Assembly: GCF_003573695.1 (NCBI RefSeq) | Contig: NC_039362.1 | Coordinates: 4,314,929 to 4,378,928, forward strand | Reading direction: 5' to 3' | Source: Papaver somniferum | Taxonomy: Eukaryota; Streptophyta; Magnoliopsida; Ranunculales; Papaveraceae | DNA length: 64,000 nucleotides | In this document: piece after piece, positions 1 to 11,629 of the stretch | Position numbering within the stretch: the stretch's first letter is position 1 | How the letters are laid out: each line of letters starts with the position of its first letter | Notes under the pieces: generated by a model | What the model was told of the DNA's origin: nothing | What the model saw: the letters and a program-made list of their open reading frames with translations, nothing else | Databases searched by the model: none | Program-made: the position numbers and the translations under genes

Positions 1-12
1 GGACCTGTCAAT

Positions 13-50
13 GTGTACATATTTATACATATGTATACATTAATGTACAC
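13..50. repeat. AT-rich inverted repeat
   Basis: GTGTACAT at 13-20 is matched by its reverse complement ATGTACAC at 43-50, around a perfect 14-bp palindrome (TATACATATGTATA, 24-37). It can fold as a hairpin or cruciform. No function is assigned. Confidence 0.5.
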
Positions 51-373
51 ATGCTGCTTTCATATTTATACACCTACTGTTAATTTTTTGATTGGTGATG
101 ACAGGTTAACACGCACCATATATGATGGATATGACAAGGTCATAGGCATGCCTTCTGGTAATGGTGTTTCATTTTGTTTATCAAGTTGTTGTCTGCTTTC
201 ATACTGGTTTGTTTGATACTTCTATTTTGTTTTCTTGTAACCAAACTTTTTTTTCAAAATGGTTTTTCAAAGTTGTTGTAGTTGTTGTGGTAAAAAAGGT
301 CTTTTCAGACTTGTGAATAAAACAATTTTTAGACTTAATAAAAATAAAAGATAAAAAAAATTAAATTCAAAGT
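51..373. other. Unassigned sequence
   Basis: No gene could be supported. A short open stretch after a possible acceptor (GATGACAG, near 97-104) encodes about 35 residues containing IYDGYDKVIGMPSGNG. This could be an exon end cut off by the window start, but no family was recognised. Confidence 0.3.
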
Positions 374-1855
374 GATGTAAATATTGTGGAAAGATCAGGG
401 TTCAGGATTTCACCATACACCAAAATCCATGTGATTCAATGATAATTCTTATCATGCAATTCTGGACATTATAATTCCAATCAAAAATAATTGTGATTCT
501 AATCATTGCCTAAATAATATTTTCAAAACATCCATTGTTAATCGCAAGCATGAAATATCAAAAGCAATACACTAAGCATACTTCATCAAGAGAAAACACA
601 ATTGATTCATAAAAATCATTTACTCAATTTTCATTCGGTGCAATTAACCATAAATGAATTGCATAAATAAATTTTACCACATAATTTTTGGAAGAATGGC
701 TTCCTCCGTCACCCCTGGGATTGGGTTTAGCTTCTCATCTCAAAAACATGATCAAAAGATTTATCCATAATAAGTGTTTTTATTGATGAAATAGTGTAGA
801 AATGAAGTTTGCAACGCTGTAATGGTGTTACAGCGTTACTGTTACAAAGCAAGTGCAGTTTATAAACGATATATCTCTACTGCTGTAAAAGAACGACACT
901 CAGGTACTGTTGTTAACACTGTTGAAGAACGACTGACTCTGCGAGTCTGTTCTTCCTCTTCTTCTTCCTCCTCGAGCAACAGCATCAACAAACTTCCTGT
1001 AACTTCTTATTCTCTTCACTACGGACCTCTAAACTCTCTCCTAAACTTTCTAACCCCTTTATTATGACTCGAACCAACTATTTATAGCTATCAAACTCCA
1101 AAAAATCTCGAGTAAATCCGAGAATAATTCTTTTATTCTTCTCGTGCAGTTAAGAGAAAAATCTCTTTTCTGTTCATTTACGTGCTTCTGTTGGCTATTC
1201 ATTGCCACAAAACTCTCTCAGGACTTGAACAATACTAGATAGACGTATATCCAGCGTGAAACTCTCCCAAAATCTCCACAAAATCTTTGAATGTGCACAA
1301 CAGAACACGTCTCTCTGTTTGAACTTTGATTGCTTCTCCCGGCCATTCCATCCCAATTGGTTGGGTCCAATCACAAGTACTAATCTTGTTAATGTCTAGG
1401 AAGTCCAGCCCAGTGAAAATCCGAGATTGAATCTCCTTAAAACTCGCTCAAATTCGAACCCCTAAAACTGTTCTTCTGCAAATTTCTTTCCCGCCAAAAT
1501 CTTGAGTTTGAAATTGAGAAGGGATGCCCCCTATCCCTGATGGGGTGCGAATAGCAAGTGGGTGTGAGATAAATTCATGGGTGGAAATAACCAAAACTTG
1601 GGTGCCTTTAGTAATTTTTCTGGGATGTTTTCTGCACTTTTTCGGGGTTCCTCCGGGGTACTTTTGGTACACTTCTGGGGCGCTTCCGGTACGTTATCAA
1701 CGGAGGTCCAAATGCCACGTTTTTAGCCAACTTCGCTAAAACCTTATTTTTCCAAAAAAACACCTACAAAAGCATAAAACACCATAATAAGTACAAAAAT
1801 GGGCACTGTCAATATATAGAATCGGGACAAGTTAGACACATAAATGTGTCTATCA
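374..1855 (-). repeat. LTR (partial or diverged) of a minus-strand LTR retroelement
   Basis: The right edge is clear by analogy with the complete elements at 26600 and 57255. The sequence ends ...TATCA at 1855 and is followed directly by AATACCCTCAAACTT, the complement of a polypurine tract (those elements have TCA then AATACCCCCAAAC). The body has typical non-coding LTR texture. The left edge near 374 is only a guess from a change in texture. Short open frames inside (for example the Ser-rich one at 822-1067) are not credible genes. Confidence 0.5.
811..839. repeat. Short perfect-stem inverted repeat
   Basis: AACGCTGTAA and TTACAGCGTT form a 10-bp stem around a 5-base loop (TGGTG). It lies inside the putative LTR, so it may be a U3/R hairpin. 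Function is unknown. Confidence 0.5.
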
Positions 1856-4111
1856 AATACCCTCAAACTTATTATTTGCTAGTCCCGAGCAAATCAAAAG
1901 TACAAAATAAAATCCTAACTCACTAGGTGTCCCTAGTGACCGAGTTAATCTCGGGAGGGTTTACCAGAGGTGTACCCACAAAACCTTCGCTCCAGACCCT
2001 AGATATCTACGCAGAACCTTGGAAAGCACTAAAGAACCTCCTTGGTTGGCATACTTATTGATTATTGGAGGAAGTACCCTGACGCGAAATTCCAATTGTT
2101 GTACACAAGTTTGCACTCAAGTATACTAAAATTCATATAAGTGACAGAGCTCTACTAAGATAGTTTCACTATGGACATCATATTCGAAGTTAACAAATCA
2201 CATGGATAGATTAAGAGATGGATATAGAAAAACATAGATGGTTTTGATGTTGACTAGGTGAACGATGTTTCTCATATCTGTCTGAAGGCCTCTGCCAAGA
2301 TGAACCTAACCTAAATGACTAAGTTACCGGTTTGACTAATATCAACACACTGTCATATACAAGGGAACTAGTGGTCAATAATCCTAACTCTAGGTCAACA
2401 CAACTGGCATATACAAGGGTACCAGTGGTCGACTTTATTGAATTTTATTCCGTTTGGTCTAATGGTCTGGTCTCAATTTATGTTTTCTTTTTCTTTTCTT
2501 TTTCTTCATTTTTTTCTTTTTTTTTTCTTTATTTTTTTTGGTATCTCAATCACTCTATTTCACCCTAGCAATGGTAACAACTTGAATCGTGAGCCCCACC
2601 TAATCACTTAGAGAAACATAGTTTAAAATGAAAATAAAATAAAAACAGAAGTGAAAAGGACTCAGCGAGATATGGTGAAACTATCATGTTATTTCTAACA
2701 CCTGAGATATGTGCTTTTATGAATAGACTCTTTAGATGTTTCCATCTAGTCAGATTGGTTCCTCAACTCCTAAAACCAAAATGCTTCCATCCACTTAGAT
2801 TGGTTAGTGCTAACCTTAATAGGCATAAATTTCTAGGCTCTGGAGTTTATTTATTGGAACTAAAACGTTTCTCCTATACCCCCAAACTTAAATCTAACAT
2901 TGTCCTCAATGTTCTAAAGATAAAATTAAAAGCATGAACAAGGATAAACTGTTACCATTCGAAGCAAAAGAGTTAAGGAAAGATATTATCTGGTTGCATG
3001 AGAATGGGTTACCTCCCAAGAAGTGCTAAGTTTAAAGTCTTCAGCCAGACTAAGAAAGGATCAGTCACCTCGAATCATATAGCAATAGCCGAAATAGTTG
3101 TAGGTTATCGAAACCAAATAGAGATATCACAAGTAAAAGGAATCTGCAACATGCCAAGAAAATTAACGAATAAAGCATACCCTTGTCTAGTTTCCTGTTT
3201 AAGACAACTACATCTAGTTGTGGTTCGGGTTCAGGCTCTATGAAAGGATCTAGATAAAATATTTTCATTGGTTGATTTCCTCATAGCTACGATCCAAAAG
3301 TTCAGGTTTAAGAGTCTGGAAAAACTCAACTAAATACTTAACAACACATAATAATAACCTGAATAATTGGGGATCCTTAAAGTCAATCAGATATGATTTA
3401 CAAAGTTGACCACAGTGAGAGTGATGGTCTTCCTTAAGAAAATGTGTCAATTCTATTAACCTAAAGTACTTAGGCTTAGTCCCAAAACTTAATAAGTGAC
3501 ACATTTGAAATCTATACGTTCCCACAATTGGAAGAAAACTATTTGGTGGGAAAACAAATTCAGTGTTGGTATTATTTCCTGGGCTAACCACATCAACCAG
3601 AGGATGGGTTTATAACAGTTGATATTCTTGTTGGATATCATTAGGTTCGGGAAAATGAGTATGAAGATAATCTTGTAAGATGGTTGAGGCATTGATGTCA
3701 AGTCCCAAGTGAGGGATCTTTCTAATAGTTAAATTACATGGAGAATGATGATCACCCCCAAACTTAGAGTTTGTCTCTAGATAGACTGGTTACAATTTCC
3801 TTAATTTCTAAATCATCAGATTCTTGAAAATGGGCAATTGATTTGCATCGTCACTCACCTCAACGAGTTCATCTAAGACTATTGTTTCTAAATCGTACGA
3901 CTCTAAAACAATATTCTCAGGATTAATCGGTTCCTCTAAACCTTTCTTGGCTTCGTAAACAAGACATACTACATCGTCTAAAACGGGGGTATCTCTAGTC
4001 AAATCCTCGTCCTTTTGAATAGGTGAATAATTGTGAAAATTATTAGGATCTGAATCAGAAATAATATAATCATTATAAGGTTGGGGTAACAAATTCCTGA
4101 TCATTATAAGG
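1856..4111 (-). mobile_element. Internal-region fragment of an LTR element, minus strand
   Basis: This matches the layout of the element at 57255-64000. The polypurine-type edge is at 1856. A block with CTAGGTGTCCCTAGTG and a clause resembling CACTAAGTGTCCCTAGTGG of the other elements follows. A T-rich tract lies near 2480-2540, and CCCCCAAACTTAAATC with 'cattgtcctcaatgtt' near 2880-2915 recurs as a second polypurine-like clause. Minus-strand open frames (3065-3591, 3808-4116) are acidic and broken. One contains PQLFRLLL, also found in the gag-like frame at 61258-61854. No reverse transcriptase or integrase is seen. The fragment stops where the LTR at 4112 begins, so the primer site and 5' LTR are lost. 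Confidence 0.55.
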
Positions 4112-4604
4112 CTCAATTGTAAGTGTAGTTGAGCTCAAGGACTTCATGGAGATTCATCATACAGGTGGAAGAACTACTCAAGGAACCGGTGAAACTTCTC
4201 GACAAAAAGGTATGTAAAGACTTGAATTTATCTGTCACTCAAAATTATATCTATTCTATCTCATACTTCTTGAGACAAAAGTCGTGCGATATATATATAG
4301 ACTTAGATTATACATATTTGATATTTCGATCCAAGTATACCTCGCCTATCTATATCTCGAAATATGCGTTGGTAAGCGTTTCGCTTCGATCATGTTTTTC
4401 TTTACCTAGTGACGCAAGTCACGATATGTTTCAATCATATTGAAAATTTCTTTGATGAGAAATAGTGTAACAACTATATAACTTCCTCTAATAATGTTTC
4501 AATGATTGGAATGAGAGTTTAGATTACATAACTATAATGGACATAAATATGTTGTGGAAACACATATGTGCATAAGTCCTATACTGGAAATGGCTAGTAT
4601 CCAA

Positions 4605-4775
4605 GTCCGCGAACTGCCGAAGTTCTCAAACCCGAGAATTTCTGCTGGAGTTAACAAACTGTTGCGTGAGCCAAGTCCGCGAATCCAGTCCGCGAACCGG
4701 CGAAGCTCTCGAACCCAAGAATTTCTGCTGGAGTTTGTAACTCTATCCAGTACTTCAAGTCCGCGAATTTGTGAA
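4605..4775 (+). repeat. AGTCCGCGAA-type repeats in LTR U3
   Basis: AAGTCCGCGAA recurs several times over about 170 bp with GAAGTTCTC and GAGAATTTCTGCTGGAGTT in the same order. The same block is at 13560-13740 in the 3' LTR and is absent from the 5' LTR at 7515. It is unusually GC-rich for this region and sits upstream of the TATA box, so it may be an enhancer-like array. Confidence 0.6.
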
Positions 4776-4944
4776 GGTTATATATCTGAAAATGATTTCT
4801 GAACTTAAACTTATAAAGGCTAAGGAATGCTTTTTCAAACCGTGGCTATAAAGTTCATGAACCGATTCATACGAATCAAATCATCTTTGCTTCAATTGTT
4901 TCATGTGTAGTACATGATATTTCATAGCAATTGAACAACTCTCT

Positions 4945-4975
4945 AACTAGTTCATATGAGTCATTTGAACTAGTT
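4945..4975. repeat. AACTAGTTCA inverted repeat
   Basis: AACTAGTTCA (4945-4954) and its exact reverse complement TGAACTAGTT (4966-4975) form a 10-bp stem with an 11-nt loop. The structure is conserved at 13912-13942 in the 3' LTR of the related element, although the loop differs. Confidence 0.65.
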
Positions 4976-5132
4976 ATGGTGAAGAAGAAAGTGGTTGGTA
5001 TGAAATGCTCAAATGGCTAACCTTTCGGTTGACTATTGTTGAACCAAAAATGTACACGTTTGGGTGCGGTTAACAAACCTAGAAGCGTGCATTTCATTTG
5101 TGTATAACAACGCAAAACCCTGATTTGAAAGA

Positions 5133-5142
5133 CTATATAAGG
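5133..5142 (+). promoter_or_regulatory. TATA box of truncated LTR
   Basis: CTATATAAGG lies at the place where the related LTRs have CTATATAAAGG (7911) and ATATATAAAGG (near 14194). All are followed by a conserved GACATCT. This is the likely Pol II core promoter of the family. Confidence 0.55.
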
Positions 5143-6283
5143 GGACATCTAGCAACTATACAAACTAATCCCCACACCTTATGTGTGATACTAATTTGTG
5201 TGCTAGAGTCGGTTCTCCTTTAACCTTTGGTTTTCTTCTTCTAAAACCAGGTTATCGACTTAAAGACTTTATTGAGATTGTGAAGCCAGAACGATACTAC
5301 TTTTATCGTAGTTGTGTGTTCTGATCTTGCATCTTCTATTGTACGAGTACAATCAGATTGAATGGCTTGAGATTAACCTTTCCGATATGCAAGATATAAA
5401 AGTAATCACAAACATTTTCGTCTCATCGTTTGTGATTCCACGACGTCTTGTTTCACCACCATATGATTAAGATTGTTGTGAGGTGATTGATTAATATGGG
5501 ATATTCTTCGGGAATATAAGACCGGGTTATCAACTGGTTTCTGTTCACCTTGAGTTTATATCAAAAGACGAAACAAAAAACTTCAGGGTTTTTCTATGGG
5601 AGACAGATTGATCCTTTGATATACTTGTCTATGTGAGACAGATTTGTTTATTGTTAAAGCCTGTGATTTGGGGTCGTAGCAACTCTTAGTTGTGGGTGAG
5701 ATCAACTAAGAGAATCAAGTGCATATTATCCTGCTGGGATCAGAGGCGTAGGGGTGCAACTGTACCTTGGATCAGTGGGAGACTGATTGGGGTTCAACTA
5801 CAGTCCAGTCCGAAGTCAGCTTGGAGTAGGCTAGTGTCTGTAGCGGCTTAATACAGTGTGTATTCAATCTGGACTAGGTCTCAAGGTTTTTCTGCATTTG
5901 CAGTTTCCTCGTTAAAAAAACTTATGGTGTCTGTGTTATTTGTTTTCAGCATTTTATTTGTTATATAATTGAAATAATACAGGTTGTGCGTTAGACCAAT
6001 CAATTGGATAGTTCGACCTAATAGTTGTTGATTGTTATTGATTGATCCTTGGATATTGGTCTTTGGTACCGTCCAAGTTTATCTCTCTTTGATAAAGACT
6101 CGCAGATTTCTATTTTCTTGAGTAAAGTTCAAATCGAGAGATTGAGATATAAACTCTTTGATATATCTTTTTATTGATTGAGTCTAACTGTCTAGTTGAT
6201 TCTCATAAAAAGTATATCGGAGTTTGTCCATACATATTGTTAAGCTAGACATTGGGTGGTGTTGTTAGACCCCCTCTTTTTCA

Positions 6284-6492
6284 AACCAAAATCCAGTCCT
6301 CCAGATTTTCCCACATGAGGATTGATAATACATGTATCATAAGGTAAATGATGGGTTCCTAACAGAGTCCTCATTAACCATTGTTTCCAATAAACATATA
6401 CCATCTAGTTTGTATTTCCTATAGAGACCAAATAAATTCCCCCATTTTTTATCTGAACAACACCCATTTATATTCGAACATAAAAATTTCAT
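6284..6492 (-). pseudogene. LINE-A ORF2 start (endonuclease) fragment
   Basis: On the minus strand an ATG at 6492-6490 opens a frame whose beginning resembles plant LINE ORF2 proteins: an MKFLCSNINGC-type start, then a CLLETMVN stretch matching the endonuclease 'LQET' motif. The frame hits a stop after about 45 codons, but a neighbouring frame continues with GKSGGL, the usual next endonuclease motif, so a frameshift is present. The copy is cut at 6284 by the LTR at 4112-6283. The ATG overlaps the TGA of the upstream frame (ATGA). Confidence 0.65.
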
Positions 6493-7514
6493 GATGCTAA
6501 GAGAAATCTACAAACTCTAGAATCAGAAGAGAACAAATAGAAATAACAGCAGAGAAGAGAAAGAAGAAACACATGGAAATAATGAAATGACAGGAAATAG
6601 ATAAGTAAACTTACTGGGTCATGAGCCATGGAGGCATCCTCATCCATAGAGTCATCATCCATCATCATGAGATCAACTTCTCTTTCAAAATCTTCATCAG
6701 TAATAACCGGCTCAGGCGGAAGAGAGGCTAAAGGCATTGGTTCTAGAATAATAGTATCCTTAAATTCTTCATTATGAGAAGGTACACTGGAAAGTTCGTG
6801 TTCAAAACTATGTGGCATAAATCCTTCAGTGAAATAGTTCATTTCAGAAACTGAACGACAAGCATAACTTGATGATGAAATAACAGTCTGAGAGAAAGTG
6901 GAGCATGAAGTAGCCCAACAAACATTGCTAACCACAGAACTCAAACTGGAATTAGAACCTAAGATTCCAACATTAAAGGAAGAAGCAGGCGGAGGTGAAA
7001 ACGGAGGAGCACATGAAAGAGGTGGCCAACAAGGAGTCGGCATCATAGTAGAGGACGATGTATATGATCTAGCCTCCAAATAAACATATTCAAAAACATT
7101 TCTTGTTCTTTTAGTTTTTCGATCATGCACATTACCATTATCTCCCAAACTAAAATTATCAAAAGGCGACACAAATCATGAAGTGGTTCGGGGAGCATTA
7201 GGGGGATTATGTGGATTCAAAATTTCTCTAATAGTTAAGGAAACCATAATAGGTAAAGCAGACGAAAAAACAAGAGGAGGGAAGGATGATCTCCTGTTAC
7301 CGATGCTACCCAGTGGCTGGAGACAGACAGAGAAGGCAGAAGGCCTAGAACGGTCCCAGATTAAGGGATCACTTGCAGAGACTTTTGACTTTGAGCTTTC
7401 TCCAACTTCAGACTGCGACTTCACATTAGTAACAGAAACATGAGTGTCACAAGGAGAGGGTGCTGGCAGAGCCCTGACAAAAACCCTTGATTGAATATCT
7501 TTGCACTTTGCCTC
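6489..7514 (-). pseudogene. LINE-A ORF1, 3' part
   Basis: Two minus-strand frames (7176-7544 and 6489-7172) form the Ser/Pro-rich C-terminal part of a LINE ORF1-type protein. The N-terminal part is at 15353-15946, on the other side of the inserted copia element. The join is supported by the duplicated GCCTC and by reading on from 15335 into AKCKDIQSRVF... at 7512. The tail is low-complexity with an acidic stretch (EREVDLMMMDDDSMDED), and the frame ends in TGA overlapping the ORF2 ATG. A GTAAGT...TTCTAG pair near 6615-6503 could be an intron, but the open frame runs through it. The copy is not intact. Confidence 0.6.
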
Positions 7515-9038
7515 TGTTAGAGCATATCTCGGTCGACCTCGCATGCGTTGCTATATCAAGTATGTTTGTCAATGTTAGTGATCAAAAATATGAGTCTTGA
7601 TTTCTAATCTATTATAGCTAAGTCTCGGACCAGGATATAAAAGTGTAGAAAAGCTCACTAAGATGAAGAAAAACAAGGTTAATATGAAACACTCATATGG
7701 TTAGCCTTTTGGGTTACTATGTTGAACCAACATACACGTACACGTTTGGGCATGGTTTTCATAAACCCAGTAAACGTCTACCAAAGTGTGTGTGACAAGC
7801 TAAGTTTTCGATCTAACGGTTGAGAAATATTATCTTGAATCTAAATCAGGTTTTCATCTAACGGTGAATATGGATTGCTCTGTAACTAAGGCAAAACCCT
7901 GATTTGAAGGCTATATAAAGGAGACATCTAGCATTGGGAAAAACTAATCCCCCCCACGTCTTTGTGATACTAGTACGCTCGCTAGAGTCGATTCTCCTTT
8001 AACCTTTGGTTTTCATCTCTAAAACCAGGTTAACGACTTAAAGATTTCATTGGGATTGTGAAGCCAAACCGATACTACTTTTATCGTAGTTGTGTGATCT
8101 GATCTTGCATCTTCTATCCTACGAGTACAATCTTTGATTGGCTTGATATCGTGAGAGTTCTCCGATAGGCAAGATAAAATAAGTCATAAACATATTCGTC
8201 TCACTGTTTGTGATTCCTCGACATCCTCTTGTACAGTCAAGAAAGATTGTCGAGAGGTGATTGATCATCTAGGTCGTTCTTCGGGAATATAAGACGTATT
8301 ATCAATTTTTTCCTGTTCATCTTGATTTCATATCATAAGACAGAACAAAACCTAGGGTTTTTCTGTGGGAGAAAGATTTATCCTTTGATAGACTTTTTTG
8401 TGTGAGACAGATTTGCTTATTATCAAGTATGCGATTTTGGGTTGCATCAACTCTTAGTTGTGGGTGAGATCATCTAAGGGAATCAAGTGCGCAGTTTCTT
8501 GCTGGGATCAGAGGGGTAGGGAGTAAAACTGTACCTTGGATCGGTGGGAGACTGATTTTGGTTCAATTATAGTCTAGTACGAAGTTAGCTTGTAGTAGGC
8601 TAGTGTCTGTAGCGGCTTAATATAACGTGTATTCAATTTGGACTAGGTCCCGGGGTTATTCTGCATATGCGGTTTCCTCGTTAACAAAACTTCTGGTGTT
8701 TGTGTTTCCGCATTATATTTTATATAATTGAATAATACAGGTTGTGCGTTAAGATCATCAATTGGAAATCCAACCTTTGGTTGTTGATTGAGATTGATTG
8801 ATCCTTGGACATTGGTCTTTGGTACCGTCCAAGTTATTCCCTGTGTTTGATTAAAGAATCGCTATTGTATTAGCTTGATTAAATCAAAAAACAAGTGAGA
8901 GATATTAAATCCTTGAGATACCTTAATCTAGATTGAGTCTGACTGTCTAGTTGATTCTATATCAAAGTATTTCGGAGTTAGTCCATACAGATTGCTATGC
9001 GAAATATTGGGTGGTGTTGTTAGACCCCTTCCTTTTCA
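7515..9038 (+). repeat. 5' LTR of the gag-only copia element
   Basis: 1,524 bp, from TGTTAGAGCATATCTCGG to CCTTTTCA. It is about 890 bp shorter than the 3' LTR of the same element. The missing part corresponds to roughly 13050-13940, including the AGTCCGCGAA repeats and the AACTAGTTCA hairpin. The rest aligns closely, so the deletion postdates insertion. Confidence 0.85.
7911..7920 (+). promoter_or_regulatory. TATA box in 5' LTR
   Basis: CTATATAAAG, followed by GAGACATCTAGCA. It is conserved with the other two LTRs of the family and is the likely start of the genomic RNA. Confidence 0.55.
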
Positions 9039-9040
9039 AT

Positions 9041-9052
9041 TGGTATCAGAGC
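9041..9052 (+). other. Primer-binding site, initiator Met tRNA type
   Basis: TGGTATCAGAGC starts 2 bp after the end of the 5' LTR. It matches the complement of the 3' end of plant initiator Met tRNA, the standard copia primer. It fixes both orientation and LTR boundary. Confidence 0.9.
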
Positions 9053-9104
9053 AGGCAAACACGTTTAAGACCTCATCAGTCTGTGTTTGTAGCGATCTGA
9101 CTCT

Positions 9105-9735
9105 ATGGACATAAGTGCTATCTTTGTAAACGTACCACCAGTCTTCGGTGGATCAAACTACCTATGCTGGAATGTTTCTATGCGCACATTTCTTCAGTCG
9201 AGTGACTTCCGATCATGGATCTATGTTGTGAATGGCTATGAAAATCCCGTTTTTATGGAAAGAGATGCATTTGTACCTAAAGAATTATTTATATATGATG
9301 TTGCCGAGTTAATTGCTGCAAGGTAAAATTCCGACGGATTGAACGCCATCTTGCATGCTATCACCCCAAATCTTCGACATCATGTGGCCTCGTGCGCCAC
9401 GTCTAAAAAATCTTGGTATAATTTAGAAAGCATATTTGAAGGTAACCTCAGTGAAAAGGAAGCTAGGCTTCAAAACCTTAATTCCGAATGGGAAGACCTT
9501 TATATGGCAGAAGAAGATTCGTTTGACGATTTTTATCACAAACTTTCTGAAATTGTTAATGCATCATGTGCATTGGGTAAGACCATTACTGAAAAGGAAA
9601 TTATGATGAAAATTCTCTGATCGCTGCCATCCAGATACGAATCTAAAAGACATGCCATCGTTGAGGGAAATAATCTTAATACTCTTTCGCGAAACACACT
9701 CGTCGGAAAACTTAGAATTTTCGATTGCGAACACA
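9105..9735 (+). pseudogene. Copia gag (UBN2-type) remnant
   Basis: Starting at MDISAIF, the product has the classic N-terminal copia gag signature (PPVFGGSNYLCWNVSMRTFL). A stop at 9324-9326 interrupts it. The frame at 9339-9620 continues the UBN2-like helical domain (ITPNLRHHVASCATSKKSW, then LNSEWEDLYM and DDFYHKLSEIVN). A second stop follows KIL, after which LPSRYESK-type sequence continues. At least two stops make it non-coding as a full gag. The usual zinc knuckle is not visible. Confidence 0.75.
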
Positions 9736-10528
9736 TGTCAAGAGATGACCGTGATTCGTCCAGTAATCATGTCACTTCTCCTAATTGTAAGACCTGTCGT
9801 TCTAAATTGACGAAAGAGAAAAGTGAGAATTGCTTTATTTCTACGTTGTCTTTGTTTATACAGAAACTTATGAAAATTCTCAGACGTAAAAAACAAAGTC
9901 TCAAAAAGAAACTCCGTTAGTCAATATAAAGGTTAAGAATACCCAGAAGAGCCGAACTAATGAAACTGCTCTAATGTGTGTTCAAGTCTCTTCGAAAAAT
10001 CCCGAAACGGAGGTAAGAGAGATAACTAAAGCATGGATGAACACTCTTGATTATTGTTCTGAAGAAATCTATGATTGTGCTCACAGTCTTTTTGCTGAAA
10101 ATCATTCTCATGATTCTCTCATGACATGTCCGTCAATGTTTCAAAAGTTGGGTCAGCAAACCTCTTCTGAGTTTGTGTTGAACTCCAGGAGTTTCTCGGA
10201 AAAGGCTCTATCAAATCTCTATGTTCATTTGAATTCTTCTCAAGATCATCTTAGCACGATAAATCAAAAACAGTCCTGCATGTCTTATCGTTGTTTGCTG
10301 AAAAAGAAAAGGAAATCTTCCTTTCATCAAAAAGTGTTTTCAAATACGGCGCAGGATTTGCAAAGATCGGTAGTCAAGTTTATTAAAACTGTGATTACAT
10401 TGGATAGGAAAGCTCTTCGTAACTCTCCTTTTCAAATGGATAAGCAGAAACCTAGTGCAATGGATGGTTTCTCTCTTTGCAAGATTTATCCCAGTCCATC
10501 CTTGGATTGGAGGCCTTGTGCTCAGTAA
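9735..10528 (+). pseudogene. Downstream gag-like open frames, unrecognised
   Basis: Two frames (9735-9920 and 9974-10528) follow the gag remnant in the same direction. The first is Lys/Ser-rich with a CKTC pair. The second (184 codons) is Ser-rich with a basic patch KKKRKSSFHQK and no recognised domain. They may be the diverged C-terminal part of gag or an element-specific protein. A pol-like motif was looked for and not found. Confidence 0.35.
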
Positions 10529-10772
10529 TCTTGTTGTAAAATGGTTCTTGTGGTTTTCTTCCTATTATACAAGAATCATGGTATACAAGAGGACTGTGAT
10601 ATAATATTGTTATTTTTTGTGCTTTTACCAGGTCGTGTTCGTGAACGGCTCTAGCTTTTTGGATAACTAACTTCTGTTAGGATTTGGTAAAAAGGGTGTT
10701 TCTGGGATTTATACACCTTTAATCTTTTTTAAATCTCTACCTCTTCAGCATTCTCATTTCATCTTTTCCACC

Positions 10773-11033
10773 ATGTCCTCCTCTAGTCTTTCAAGTAAAG
10801 AAAGTGATGTATGTACGGTTATGTTTCCTTCAAAGAAGATTCATTTCGATTCTTCTGACAATGAGATGTGTTATGATAAACACGTCTATTTTTCTGATGA
10901 GAACCCTATTGTCTCTAAGTTTAATAAGCTCTCTTTAACCATGAATTTCGTCTTGGAACAAGTTCGTGCTCTGAAAAATGAACTTGAAGTTTCTTCAAAA
11001 AGACTTGAAGAGAAAATGGATAGACTTGAATAA
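10773..11033 (+). CDS. Small coiled-coil frame in the copia interior
   Basis: 86 codons starting MSSSSLSSKESDVC and ending in a heptad-like acidic/basic stretch (EQVRALKNELEVSSKRLEEK). After the stop the same frame continues with similar coiled-coil sequence (EDELEEYREYEKN) to about 11100, so the stop may be a mutation. It is probably an oligomerisation segment of the element's gag-type polyprotein. It is not known to be expressed. Confidence 0.35.
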   Translation: MSSSSLSSKESDVCTVMFPSKKIHFDSSDNEMCYDKHVYFSDENPIVSKFNKLSLTMNFVLEQVRALKNELEVSSKRLEEKMDRLE

Positions 11034-11629
11034 AGGATTGACCTAATTGAAGATGAACTTGAAGAATATAGAGAATACGAGAAGAATATTCAAGGTAAGT
11101 GAAATGATTTTCAAGAGGATTAGATACCTAGTATGTCTTATTTTTGGATTGGTTGGAAGAATATCTAGCGTTTTGAATAGCGAAGATTGTGACTGCACGT
11201 AGCTATTTTTGTTTTCATCTCCTTATGTTATTTTTTAGGTTTATTTGTTTTTTAAATTCTAAAAATATTTGGAGGATGATGTTATTGCAATATTAAACTG
11301 TTTGATTTTGAAGTATTGCAATATTTTATGGGATATGTATTGTTTGCGTCCGTGAACTTAAAGGTCCCATATATTGTCAAAAGTAAAGTCGTTCATAAAT
11401 TGGTATTCGTATTGATGAAAGGACGAATGGACTTTTGACAAATACAAAAATTAAGCCTATGCAGTCATTTATTTTATGGAAAATAGGATAAAATCTTTTG
11501 TAAGACAAGGATAAAGTCTATTATATCATTATGCATATAGTGATGAAAACTAGAATAGATCCTTGTATGTTATCCACGGTATTAATCTTCATTGATCCAT
11601 TTTCTATGTTTTACCATGAAGGCTCCATT

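Larger units (their letters stand above)
4112..6283 (+). repeat. 5'-truncated LTR, same family as 7515-15329 element
   Basis: It aligns along its whole length with the 3' LTR at 12914-15329, sharing GACTTCATGGAGATTCATCA at the start and the ending GGGTGGTGTTGTTAGACCCC...TTTTTCA. About 135 bp of the usual start (TGTTAGAGC...) is missing. No primer-binding site follows, so this is a solo or truncated LTR. It retains the block of AGTCCGCGAA repeats and a TATA box. LINE-A sequence abuts its right edge, so it cut into or was joined to that LINE. Confidence 0.75.

Noticed and set aside
822..1067. Ser-rich 81-codon frame
   Set aside because: Low complexity (TCT/TCC runs) within a probable LTR, no splice or domain support.
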